Shown piece by piece: positions 12,493 through 24,804 of a DNA stretch of 64,000 nt; within the stretch, counting starts at the first letter, position 1; every line of letters starts with the position of its first letter. Where the stretch lies: assembly GCA_020055645.1 (NCBI GenBank), contig CM034546.1:99696001-99760000 (forward strand), in the 5' to 3' direction. Source of the stretch: Tomocerus qinae. Lineage: Eukaryota; Arthropoda; Collembola; Entomobryomorpha; Tomoceridae. The position numbers and the translations under genes are program-made. Below the pieces are notes generated by a model, which was given only the letters and a program-made list of their open reading frames with translations, was not told the origin of the DNA and made no database searches.

Positions 12493-14570
12493 AAAATTAG
12501 AAAATTATTGCAGAAAAATTGTAATTAATACCTAAATTAGAACGTTTCAACAAACTAATTAAAGAAGTTATATTTCACAATTTTCACCGACAGTAGTTAA
12601 CATGCATTGACAATTCTTACATTTTAAGAGAATAAACGCCAGCACAAGTTGCTATACAAAACTTTTGCATACAGAATTGCTATAATTGAAATGCATAGGT
12701 ACAAAAAAATTTGGATCACAACTTGCTTACCTATAGATTTGTGAAGCTGTTGTGTAGAAAGAATGTTTAGTGAATAATTCCGAATATTGTCTTGCTTTTT
12801 ATTGGCAATCAGAATCACCAGAATCCGACACTGTTACACTTACTGGACTCAACATCAGTAAAAGTATTTAGTAGTAATTGTGCTGCAACGACAATCTACT
12901 TCATATCCGGTACCTAACTGGCAACTAATTTGGACATATTGGAACTATGCGTCACAACAACGTTTTCTGAATAACACATAACTCCGCCTGCAGGTTTCAT
13001 CCTTTATAAATACTGCTATTGCTCACCTTATACATATAAGTATGTATACCATTCTGTATGCATACACTCACATTCATACAGAGTTTACAGAGTGATCCAA
13101 ACCCCAAACTAACCATTGTACATACCATCTTACTCATATCGGTATCACCATCTCATTAAATAGAAAATGTTTCCGATAAGCACAAAACGAAAAATAACCA
13201 ATACAAAAATACTACGATCAATAATAGGTATAATGAAAAGAAATATGGGAAATCTTCCTCATAATATCCACAACCAAAACGTTTTGAGTATATAGCTCAA
13301 AACGAACAAGGTTGTGCAACGGGGAAGTAATGTGTCTATTTAGTTGTAGCCGAAGACGACACGAGACAAAAACTCCCTATTAGTATATCATGCATATTTA
13401 GTTATCACTACGTATGGAAAACTACTAATTGAAGTCACAGGTAAAAACTATTAATTCCCACTGAATTTACATATATTTCAAATCCTTGCAACTGCGTGAA
13501 TCTGCATTATATGTTTACAGGCTTACATGAATTACCTAATAGATGTTTAAACTTACCTTTCCTAGTGAGTGCAGTAGTACGTATGATAAAAAATAACAGA
13601 AATGAAGAATATTTTATCTCCCTTTCACCATTTTCTTCACCCGAAATAACTTTTCCCTGCTTTTAACTCAATTCACTTTCTATTAACTTTCCCTTTTAGT
13701 TTTCCTTTGGGTTGAACTAGACGTATTTAGTGTAAATCACCCTGTACTCCGCATACTTCATTACACTTCATTACATCAGCAAATATCTTTCTTTTTCACG
13801 AATGTACATAATATATTGAAAGCTGCGAGTTACTAAGTTTAGTCATTTAAAAGGGGAAACATAACGGAAGTATCCATTACTGATTATCACCACTTATTAA
13901 AATCAGTTAGACTTGCAGCGTTTTGAGAGACTTCAATGTGATTTGAACTCAATAGAAGAGCCCCAAATAGCTGTTCTCTAAACTCTAAAGGGAAACTCTA
14001 AAATAATTAAAAACACTCCTAAAAAGTACTTATGAGTCCTTTAGGAGTAAAGTCTTTTAGGAGTGATGTCTGCATAGAAGTCGGTCCTGGACAGTATACA
14101 ATTGGCAACTTAATCCTTTGCTGTTTGTTATAATAACCCAAAATAATCATCTCTGAGAGTTTCTGTTCTGCTGCTAGTCCAAAACATGAACAAACTTGTA
14201 TAGACTATAGACTACAGAAACAAAACCTTTTAAGCAAACGTCATCTCAGTATCATTTACAAGTATTTGACATTGCTAGATTGTAAGTGGATATTGGTCAT
14301 CGATGTAGTGTGTACTGTGTACACTCTTCATCTGATGCTTTTCTGCTATAAGGTACACAAAGTGTAGGCCTAGTATTAAAAAGAATTATTGACTTCCTGG
14401 ATTATCGAATGGAAGGTCATATCATAACCATGCATAACTAAGTAGAGCATATTGTACTCTTCTAGTTAAATGATCAAAAAATCGAGAGAATGCTTACTAG
14501 AGAATGACTCATTTGGTTGGAGAAATTGTACTTATCAAACCAATTCTGAGACAAAAGAATTTTGAATGCC

Positions 14571-14599
14571 AATTAATCTTAGTAGTGCTAAGATTAATT
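14571..14599. repeat. Perfect 12-bp-arm hairpin
   Basis: AATTAATCTTAG, loop TAGTG, CTAAGATTAATT. Intergenic; no promoter or terminator context is seen. Confidence 0.7.
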
Positions 14600-17500
14600 A
14601 ACTAAGTCAGTACCTAAAACATTGCCAATAAATTGTCAAACTTATAACGTGGTATTTACATACAATGGCCACACTACTAATCCTTTGCTAATTTATGTAG
14701 CTAATGGATAGTAGGTACAAAGGTACATATTTAATACATCGTGGGGTGAGGATCGATAAAGCGTTTACTAAAACAATTATAAGCTTCGTATTTTTTGAAA
14801 TATTTATCTCCTGTACCCTAGAAGCTAGGGCCGTCCGTTTCAGTCAGGCTTTTCTTAACACAGTAAAATAGAGTTTAGCGTATAAGTTGCTACGAAGTGT
14901 AATTTTGACTCATTTTACTAGTAATAATGGTATTAAAAATTAGCATTGCCTAATAAATATAGTAATGAAATTCCGAAAAGTTTCTTACCAAATGGGCTGC
15001 TCACCGGATGCGGAAGATTATTTTTTATTGTCCATGTTAATTTATTGGTTACGATATTACTGTTTATGACAGTTATCCTACAATAGGTATTTATTCACGC
15101 TTTTCAAATGTGGTATCTAATAATGCTAGATATATTATTTGTAAGTCATTAATATTGGTATTGGTACACCCCAATTAATATGATTCATGACTTACGTACG
15201 TTTGTGCATCAGAAAAAACGTCAATTCAATTGTTGATTTGTGGACTCAGTTCACTCAGCAGTACAAGTACATAGTGCCTTAATTGGGTTGGGACAATCAT
15301 GAGGCTTAAATTACACTCTTTAAATTACTCACCATTTCAATGGCCTGGTTGGCACCAAGTGAATATAAAGTAACTGCATTATTGGTGTTACTACTACATG
15401 TATATGTAATACGTGTTAACCATCCTTAACACTCAATCATTTAGTATGATAATGATAAGCTTACTAACTACGGAACAAATTGTGTGATGCAAGTAACTCA
15501 ATTATAGTGACAGATAAACAAAATTGATAAACTAAATTATATAATTAGTACAACACATCTGCTCATCTTAGAAAACGACTGAAAATTAATAATCTTGATT
15601 ATTTATTGTTAAGATTCAGATTTGTAACTAATTGAATTGAGCCCAGAAAATCTCATTTGTAAAGCATGCATCCTAATCCTAATCGATATCAAGCATTTTG
15701 ATTAGCCACCCATATGAGCAACACGAATATACACAATGGTGTCAATCCTACTTGTGAAAATGTACGTTGTACTTACGCACCTAACGCACTGTTCATCGTT
15801 AGTTGTAAAAACAACTTCAGCAGAAAACTAAATTAAATCTTATCCTCACCACGCTTTTTTAACATAAGCATAAGAACTTTGACATTCATCGTGTAATCAT
15901 CCAGCATAAGCACAAAACTAATATATTTGCATAACTTTAAGTAATATCTGCATGTAGTGATCTCAGAATACTCTTGAATTCTTTCGCTGTTGTAGACATC
16001 AGTATGCAGTATCAGAACTGCAGGCATCATTGTCAACATTAAACCCATTTCCATCATTTATCTCCATTTACTTACATAGTACCTAAACCTAAATAAGCAA
16101 AGCAGTACCTTTATCTTTATCGATAGGTAAATGTAAATTGTAAGCAATAATATATACATGATACTACACAGTAAAAAATATCATTTATAATATTATTTGA
16201 TTCAGCAATGCAATGGCAACATTTCTAAACTGTAGATAGGTAAGACGAATTACATACTGGTTACAAATATTATACAGCTTTCCACTGTGATATGCGTCTG
16301 AGATTGTAAGTATAATATCCACAAGCAATACTTGGCCGTTCAATATGAAAACGAACAACTTATATTTATTTATACATTATTATTATCAATAGGTTACGTT
16401 CATTTCTATTTTCTTGTCAAAATTCAAATCACTGTGCTGCTAAACATTACTTGGTATCGCTTCGGGCATTTTTACCAAACATCTATAATATACCCAGTGG
16501 TAGTGATAACTGGTAAAATATTAAAAATAATATAATAATAATCAATTTATTATAAAATTCCGTTACCATCAGAAAGCCTTAATGTCGTCTGTATTTTTTA
16601 GACATTCCCAGAAATTGACGTGGACGTGAATAATAAGTATCAGTGATTGATCAGTTCAATTTTTGCAATTCGACAAGCTGTGTTGTGATCGCAATTGCAA
16701 ATTTTCTTTTCCTCGTTGTCATCCGTTCCTTTACGCTCGGTCAGCACTTCTCAGTCTCACTCAAATCATTTCTCATCTGAGCCATCTCCATCTCACAGTT
16801 TGGATATTCTGGACCTGGACTCTGGACTATCAACTATCTGGATGAAAAAAACTTCTCATCAGGACTAAATTATTTACATAACTTTTAACCCCAGGCTTGC
16901 TTTGGTAAGTTTACGTGTTTCCTCTTACTTTTCGTAGTAATCAGACTTTTAGATTAAACCATGAAAATTGATAAACTTTAAGCTCTGATTGTAAAGAACA
17001 ACACATGATATATAGCGTTTAGCGTAAGTAGTGCCATAGTCAATGCTCTCTCCTGTCGCCCATCATGCGTCATTTAGTTCAATAAGTATGGTTCGAGAAA
17101 ATGATCAAAGAATGTGAGGGGATTCTTATAGAATCTGGAACAAGTGTACAATCAGTTACAATCAAAATCATTCTAATTCATGGTTACGGACGGGCACGGG
17201 TATGGTATGTATGTAGTATGTAGATTATGTACATATTTGGTGTCTGCAATCTGCATAGAAGTCGCTGTCGATTGTGTCGATAAAAATATACCTTCATAGA
17301 ATCTAAATTCATAGGTAAAAGTACATTCTTCTTATATGCACACTAATATTCTTTAATTTTACCCGTTTTGCAAATAATCCTTTCTCGTGGAGAGTATGGA
17401 CATTTTTTTGAATATTTTTGGAAAATTGTTAAAGTATTCTTTTTCGAAGCCAATGGAAATGATAAGTAAAGGGGTCCACATTTCGATTCTCAGCTTGGTC

Positions 17501-17901
17501 CCCAATAGTTAGACTACATTTTATATGAAAAGTGACACAAAAATCGCTGCAAAGTGATAATGTAACCTCTAATACTCTAATTTTATGAACATTTCTACTT
17601 ACACGTAGTCAGCAATGATTATTTATGACATAGCCATTTGTCATTTGATATGTACAAAATTACAGATCTATATGACCAATCCATATTTTCAAACGTGACT
17701 TATAACTTAATTATTGTATAAGATTGAATTGAAGGTAGTTATTTCAAATACAATACCCCTGAAACATTGTGGCGATTTAGTTTAATTTAATTATTTTATT
17801 TGTTGGATCAAAGCAAAGTTATGAGTTAACTAAGGTCTTATAGAACAGAAGTTCTTATAGAGAGTAATCTAGTCTATGGAGAGTAATAGTAATAAATACT
17901 T

Positions 17902-17928
17902 ACAAATGAGACTCATTGTCTCATTTGT
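17902..17928. repeat. Perfect 11-bp-arm hairpin
   Basis: ACAAATGAGAC, loop TCATT, GTCTCATTTGT. It lies 0.4 kb beyond the 3' end of the coiled-coil gene; function unknown. Confidence 0.7.
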
Positions 17929-18287
17929 GCTTTTATTACAAATGTTTTTTACGTAGGTACAATCAGTACAATGACAATACTTATTAGGGGCAGTATTTTT
18001 AACCTTCTCCTAGCTCAAATTACCACTTTCGTTTCTGTAAATTCAGTACACTGTATTGCCTTTTCATTAACTAATCACATTAAACAAAGATTCCAATAAA
18101 AATAATGCAGTTTCTGTCTCATTTTTGCTGTCAATAATCTAACAATAGTTTGAAAAATCAGTGCATTAGGAATTAAATACTTTGAGCGTTGAGCCGAAGT
18201 ACATGTCGATGCTAAATTGCCAGCAAAGGCATTTTTGTACAGGTTCATAATCACAACATAAAACGTGTCACATTGAAAGAAAATAAT

Positions 18288-18293
18288 TTTATT
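18288..18293 (-). other. Polyadenylation signal of the coiled-coil gene
   Basis: AATAAA on the minus strand, 37 nt past the stop at 18330. Motif and position fit a 3' end; no transcript evidence is available. Confidence 0.55.
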
Positions 18294-18329
18294 TACAGAA
18301 AAAAGGAAATTAAAAGTAAAAAGCATCAG

Positions 18330-19506
18330 TCAATTTCCATCTCCTCTTTTCTTTGTTTCTTCAAGTATCTGGTTTATCAACTCAATCTGTGTTTCTGCAA
18401 TTCCGAATTTCTCTTGAAGTTCCAAGCTTGACGTGCCCAAAAGGTTAGCTTGCAATTGTCGTTCAGTTGCATCACAACGACTGTGCCAATATTCGCCAAT
18501 CCTGGCGATCCCTGAGATAAAAGGTTATGATAATAATTAAAATTGAAATAGTAAATGTAGGTAAGACTGTTAATAGCCAAGGATTAGATCATTGATATCA
18601 TTTTGAGCTACTAATGTTTTAAATTAAAATTTCAATTACAATTGTCCAGTGTTCCTTGCATCTGTGTCACATATCCTAGACACTCAGTTACTTCGTTCTG
18701 TGAGTTGTTCCTTGTGGGTGTGGACCTAGAACCTAAAATAGCAGTTCAACTTAGAAAGGACTTGCACATAGCGGGCGGAGGAGTAATGAAATTTAAAGTA
18801 ATATTATTTTTAAAAAATAATTCAGGAAAATTTCATATGCCAAATGAAAAATATTTGTACTTTCTGTTTTCTCTTACAAAAATATCTTTCTGTATTCCAT
18901 ACAAGTCTCAGAATTTTTAAGCATATGTGGTACCTTAAATTTTGACTTAATTTAATTGACTTACATTCTGGCACCGCTTGTGTCGGGTTCTGATCGGCCA
19001 TTGAAGTAACATTGCCATTTCCGACTCCAGTGAATGCATTGTCTTCATATATCGTCCTGAAAGCAAAATAGTTTCATATTTGAAGTTCAAAGATTCAAAT
19101 ATCTATATTTATTACATTATGGGCGTACGATTAGCATTATGTATGTGTATTGAGAAGGACGTTTTTTGAAGTATATGAAAATGAATGAAAGTTACTTATT
19201 GTAACGTTATACATACATAATTTCGCCAGTATTTTCGGATTCCTCATCTGGTTGACCCGTTGCAGTGTATCCATCATTTTCCAATTCGGAAGGACACACA
19301 TTGTGATCCTCATCGTCAGTTTGACTACCTTCGTCTGTAAATGCAAGTGATGTGGAATTGGAAAAAACATCCTCGACCTGAGATATTTCCGAATGTGGCA
19401 ATATTGCCGAGAGATCATTTTGTTGACAGTCTTTTGGACTAGAAATACTTTCATAGTCTTCTTGTCCTTTTCCGCCATAGGAAGAATTTTCAATTTTTCG
19501 ATCCAT
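18330..19506 (-). CDS. Small acidic protein with C-terminal coiled coil (218 aa), unknown function
   Basis: Four coding exons: 19217-19506, 18965-19056, 18640-18732 and 18330-18511. The sum is 657 nt with matching phases. The start is MDRKIENSS. The first 100 residues are acidic and Ser-rich (TDDEDH, DEESEN) and probably disordered. The last exon reads IARIGEYWHSRCDATERQ and continues as a Leu/Gln/Glu-rich helix to ELINQILEETKKR, a likely coiled coil for oligomerisation. A canonical polyadenylation signal follows 37 nt after the stop (18288-18293). I recognise no domain. It lies on the same strand as, and between, two BEN-domain genes. In Drosophila the Elba complex pairs BEN proteins with a non-BEN adaptor, Elba3, so an adaptor role is conceivable; this is inference from location only. 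The gene model is better supported than any function. Confidence 0.72.
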
Positions 19507-22152
19507 CCCTGTCCGCTATGTATACTGTGACTGTGTGTGGCTTTTAGAACTAAACTATAAACTTTATAGTAAGAAATTTAAACGTAATTTGTGACAAAAA
19601 TTTGAAATACTTCTAATGACAAAATGGCACCGCTAAAGAATAACTAACTGGTTTATATTGCTAATGTCGAATCTGCAGTAAATGCATGCTTTGGCTAGAT
19701 ACTGGCCAAATTACAAGAGTTATTCATAAATATGATATTAGCACTAATTAAAAGCCTTCATTATATACGGTCCACACAAATACGCAGTAGGTTTGCACAC
19801 ATACAAATCGAAAAACTGCCTCTGGCTTTGCCTCTCGATTCTATTCAAAGATACACATGTATACGTAAATACACAGAGATTAGACAAGTGTATAAAGTAG
19901 CACTCAAAAAATAAAGCAACAGATATGCTTAGGCATTAGTCACATATATTATTTAAATATTAGTTCTAGGGTAGATACATACATTGTGGGAGTGGTGTGT
20001 ATCACAATTTGATATTTCAGCTCAGTAATTTGCTTACACGGACCTACACTACACTATACAATATTCGCAATATTGCAATTTTACATATGGCACCTGTAGC
20101 TCTTTATAATATACTTAACAAGCTATCACTCCAATTAGGCAACGATACACAACACAATATATGCACATTTTGCAATGCACACAGACAAACAATTGTACAT
20201 TCTACAACAACCACAATGAGTACATACCTACTGTACACATACACGTATTATTTTGCATACGTAACAAGTACCATACATACCAATGAATATTCAACTAATC
20301 ATGAAGACGCCACCAATCTTACTCATTATTGTTTCCTTTCTTGAAATAAATGTAGTTAATTTTAGGATGTTGATGTAAAATTGTAAACTGATATGTATCT
20401 GTCCACCAATAATGATTTGTCTTGGGAAGCTTTGCTAATAATCAAAATGAAAAATTGTAAAGATGATATGATGTGAAACAAATGATGAAAGTATTATGCT
20501 CTACTAAATGTATCTTTCCGTGCAACACAAGCGCATAAAACTGCAAATATATCCCAAAAGTATTTGTAGTGATGAGAATTCCATTTTGCAATTTGTATAT
20601 GATAGACTTACACTGTTACACTTACACTCACTCTATGTATGAATCAAGTTTCGTGTGATTTCATGTAACTCTTGCATGTACGCAGTAAATGGAGACCGTG
20701 GTCTATTGAGTTTGTAATTTTGCACGAATATATTTTTGTATTTCTGCTTTGTAATAGGGTGCTGGTCGTGTCGTATGTACGTTTGTATAAAATATAGTCA
20801 GTCAGAGTGATATCAGATATAGCAATAAATGCTACTACTTCATTTTAGCATTTGAAATGTCATTTTGATAAATTCTGATGTGTTATAGGTGTTTAACTGT
20901 AGTAAGTAAAACAGAAAAATGGAACGAATTAATGATGTTCTGTAGGGAATAGCAACTCTGAAATATTTTCTCTTCTCAGCTAAGCTCTCACCTTCGTAGT
21001 ATTTGTACTTTAATATTTTGTCAAGTAATAATGTAGTAGGCCAGTGCAGTTCTCTAAATAAGTCTATAAGTTTATAGTAAGTAAGTATAAGTAAGTTCTA
21101 ATATATTATTATTAATTATTAGTACACAAGTAGAATATATATTTAATAATTGTGCTATACAGAAGCAGAAAGTATCCAAGTTCAGGATTGCAGAAAAGAG
21201 TTAGTTCATCTTCGAATCCGACATTGAAAGATGTTCTTATCTGTTCTACAAAACAACTCTATTTCATATTTCTTTCATCTTTAAATAGTATAATATAATA
21301 CACAATTTAACACTACAAGGCAAAGGAAGACTTAAGTAACCTTTCATATTAACATACATATTAACCCAATTAAATCACATCACATTCTACCAACCCGTGG
21401 CAGATCCCCATGGAAAAATGAAAAAATGAAAAGTGGGTGGGAAAGCTCGCCAATTGACGTCATTGGCGAGTGTGTATTTAAATTGAGATCCCCAAGCGGG
21501 GGGAATTAGGGATCGGCTGTAGTCATGTAAATTTTCCACACATTTTCACTTGTTCCGAACCCCCAATAAATCGAATAATCTGCCATTCCTTTTCTATAAT
21601 ATTATATTCTATATTCCTTGCATTCTACGGAAGTAAGTGTCACTTGTATTCATGACGATAATTAGCAAACCAATTTACTGTTACATTTAAAATGTGTGAG
21701 TGAAATTTCTATAGACTATCTTACAAGGGTACAAGTAACAGAGTTTACTTACAAATCGTAGCTCTATGTACACAAAATGGTACACAAACATTTTAATCCC
21801 CGTTCAGCAACAACAATGATCCGCAAATCTTCGAATGGTAGAGTAAAATGCATTGACATTGACACTAATTTATTTAAAGCTTTATTAGAAATATCTACTC
21901 TAAAATTCCTAAAATGTTTTTACGCATGCTTAATAATTTCTTCACAATACAAGTAACAAATAATTTGAATAATATGTTAACTATATATAGGTATACATTA
22001 GTACTTATGCTATAATAATATTATTATGCTCACTAATAACTACTATAACTTTTAAAATACTTAAAGCTTAACAACACCGGTTCAATACAATATTGCAATC
22101 ATGCCATGCCTCACTGAATCTACATGTAAAAATGTTTATGTTTATGTAAGAC
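19507..22152. other. Intergenic between coiled-coil gene and BEN gene B
   Basis: Mostly AT-rich and featureless, except for the GC-shifted block at 21384-21628. A 115-codon open stretch at 19997-20344 is of low-complexity Thr/Tyr/Asn composition and is not accepted as a gene. Confidence 0.55.
21384..21628. repeat. GC-shifted block resembling a solo LTR or promoter cassette
   Basis: In order it contains a 25-bp palindrome (CTCGCCAAT, TGACGTC, ATTGGCGAG at 21446-21470), a TATTTAAAT box at 21475, GGGGGG-rich sequence and AATAAA at 21565. ATTCTAC occurs at both edges and may be a target duplication. The order activator site, TATA, polyA signal is that of a compact LTR, but TG...CA ends are not evident. 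Confidence 0.35.
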
Positions 22153-22158
22153 TTTATT
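22153..22158 (-). other. Polyadenylation signal of BEN-domain gene B
   Basis: AATAAA on the minus strand, 40 nt after the stop codon at 22198. Consistent with a short 3' UTR. Confidence 0.55.
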
Positions 22159-22197
22159 GTCGATGAAAAGTAGCCAAAGTCAAATCAAGCTAACCCC

Positions 22198-24804
22198 TCA
22201 GACTCCAACATGATTGTTTTGTAGGGCTTTTTTCTCAGCCTGTTTAATTTGGTTCACCCTTTGGGAGAGACCTTCTTTAATTGCCTTGAAATCGGTTTTC
22301 TTTAAATCTTTGAAGTCATCAACGCAGTAATGATATGTACTTTTTTTCTTCATCATGCTGGCAATTGCATCTGTAGAATTAGAAGAGTGAATTGAAATCA
22401 CATGTTGTGAGAAGCATTTAATGACAAATCTCATTGAAATAAACAAACTTACGATTGATAACGTTAAGGCGCTTCGGATCAAGTCTTTGAGTTTTCCCCT
22501 TAGTACCATCCATCTTGTTACAAACCCTTCCACTAAGGGTTATAGTTTTTTTTTCTTCGTCAGTGAAAAGTTCCTCGAATAAGTCGACTGCAGCATTCTT
22601 AATGTCTATATGTGGATAGGCAGCCGCCCAAGTTGACAGAGTGATACTATATCCTTCCACTATCTATACAAAATAGTATTTGTTTTTTGTTACGAGCAAT
22701 CTTAAGCTGGAGATAGAACAGACTACAAATACTTTTGAACCCCATTGGAATAACTTTATACAGTTTTATTCCCAAGTAAATCAGATCCAATTAGGACTAT
22801 AATGTTATAGGAGAAAAATAAAATACCATTTTGTCGGTTTCCGGACCAGCTGAGATTGGCACTGGAGTTAAGGGACCCTTTTTGTCCACAGCTGTAACTG
22901 TAATACAATTATGACTTTTTATTGCCGCAGCACATAAAAATATTTTTAGTCAACGTCATGTTTGATATCGTTGAATAAAATACTACCTTCTGCTGGAATG
23001 CATTTCATTAGTATTGACAATTTGTCCAATTCATCCACAACAAAAGCACGTAGAGTTTCGACGTTAACAGGTCCTGAATATGAATAATGATTAGGATTTA
23101 AAATCACACAAGGAAACAAATTGGAGTATGCTCTTATCCTAGCAAACAAGTTAAAACGTACCAGCTGCCATTTCGTTCAACATGGCCGTGATATCTTTAC
23201 CGATATCAGTCAAACTACAGTAAGCAACTAATTGCTTTTTCTTTGACTCTGGGTATGGGCCATCCTGATATTCAATAATATGCTTGGGAACCAAAATGCT
23301 TTCGGTGTCAGATGTGTTGAGCAAAACGAAATCATTAGGAACTGCGGTGGAACCAGTAGGGGCAAGAAATGCAGACAGTTGCCCATTAGATTGTTCCTGA
23401 TTGTAATTAGGTAAGGGCAAGACTGGTTTAGCTTCACAGTTGCTCTCTTCGACTGCCAATGTTGGAGTCTGCAGTAAAAGTGGGTCAACATCTGATGATG
23501 ATTCAAGTGTCCCTGTAGATTCAGTGTTTTCTGTCGAGACAGATGACGAATTCTGAAGTATGGTTAAACAACCTTCGGGACTCTGATTGACAATACTGTC
23601 AAAATTGTGTGGTGAGGTAACTTCCTGTATCGGAGTTGGAGAATCAAAGTTAAAATCCGAGAATGGACTAAACGAAAAGTCATCAGAGTTAATATTGGGA
23701 CTGTTGGGACTCCATACTAATTCTGTCGAGGTCGCTTCCAAAGGTTGTAAGTCCAATGAGAGAAACTTATCTTTCCCCTTTTCACCAAATTCGTCATCAA
23801 ACAAGCTTCCCTCTGCATCTTTTCCTGAATCAGAATTAGTACTTGGAATCATTTTATCTTAACAATTGTGTCCTCTTTTAAGACCTTAGTAAGCATATCA
23901 TTTATCAACTAATGTATTCCTTATCCTTTAGGTAGTAATCTTTTCTAGTTCTCGGAATGTTGAAATTAATAAGTACATTTCTTATTACATACAAACGATG
24001 TTGTATAAATTGTAATGATCAAGAGCTGTGTATGTATACTTAGATGACCAACATAATTATATCTGAAATTATTGACTGTTTTGTCGTGAAAAATTATAAG
24101 CTGTAAAATACCTTCTGATTGACTATGCAGCTTCTGCTTCTTTTTGCTTGGAGCTGCGTTATTGAAGAAATTATCAGGGTATAGAGACGGTGGCCTTCGC
24201 TGCTTAACATCACTGTGGATTTTATATTAGTGTGTATTAGTATTAGTATTCGTACATAGCTTCATATTCCTACACTGCGTGCAATGTATTCGGCTGAATG
24301 CAAAATTGTTTGAGTGAAGGTCATATATATACTCTTATCTTAACTACATCCATGTCTTCCAGAGATGTCACAAAAGTAGACACTAGATATTATGTTTTAT
24401 GGGCTGAAAATATGACTTCGACTTAAATATATTCTCTCTGATTTTTATCTCTGGGGAATCGACATGACATTAAAGACCGTCTTACGGAAAAAAAGGAAAT
24501 CTCGATTTGAGACAAAGCAAATCAATTAATTAACTGTAGACTTAATACGGGGTAAGTTTTGAAGTTAAACGATTCTCAAACAAGGAACTTTAACAATAAA
24601 AACAACAAAACTACAATTAATTTGACCTAGTCTTTTAGCTTTTGTTTATCACTATTATTATTACGATTAATAAATGTTTGAAGACTTAATGACTTACCTC
24701 CGGGTAATTTGAGTCAATAATCCTCCTGAGTTTAGAGCATTTACTCCATTAGATAGGAATAGGCCCTCAGCCAGTTGTCCAGCATAAATCTCTTCGGAAT
24801 CCAT
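22198..24804 (-). CDS. BEN-domain protein B (481 aa)
   Basis: Seven coding exons: 24698-24804, 24112-24212, 23162-23857, 22987-23073, 22827-22897, 22453-22663 and 22198-22370. They total 1446 nt in phase. The chosen start is MDSEEIYAG. An acceptor-like site lies about 40 nt upstream and the frame stays open to it, so the true N-terminus could be longer. Exon 2 holds a basic stretch SKKKQKL, a candidate nuclear localisation signal. Exon 3 (about 230 aa) is acidic, Ser/Pro-rich and repeats DF/FSFSPFSDF-type clusters, resembling an activation or disordered region. Residues about 355-475 form the BEN-type domain: IKNAAVDLFEELF, LSGR, LDPKRLNVI and the terminal helix FKAIKEGLSQRVNQIKQ. It is the most divergent of the three paralogs and has two extra small exons (87 and 71 nt) before the BEN exon. 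DNA-binding regulator by family; target unknown. Confidence 0.75.

Larger units (their letters stand above)
10481..18287. other. 7.8-kb gene-poor interval
   Basis: Upstream of BEN gene A. It contains the fold-back element at 12334-12492 and two small hairpins. Repeated CTCCTAAA/TTTAGGAG motifs occur near 14015-14070. No coding region accepted. Confidence 0.55.

Noticed and set aside
19997..20344. 115-codon plus-strand frame
   Set aside because: Thr/Tyr/Asn/His-rich composition from AC- and AT-rich DNA, with no motif or splice context.
22198..22533. 111-codon minus frame as a stand-alone gene
   Set aside because: It is the last exon of BEN gene B extended into the upstream intron.
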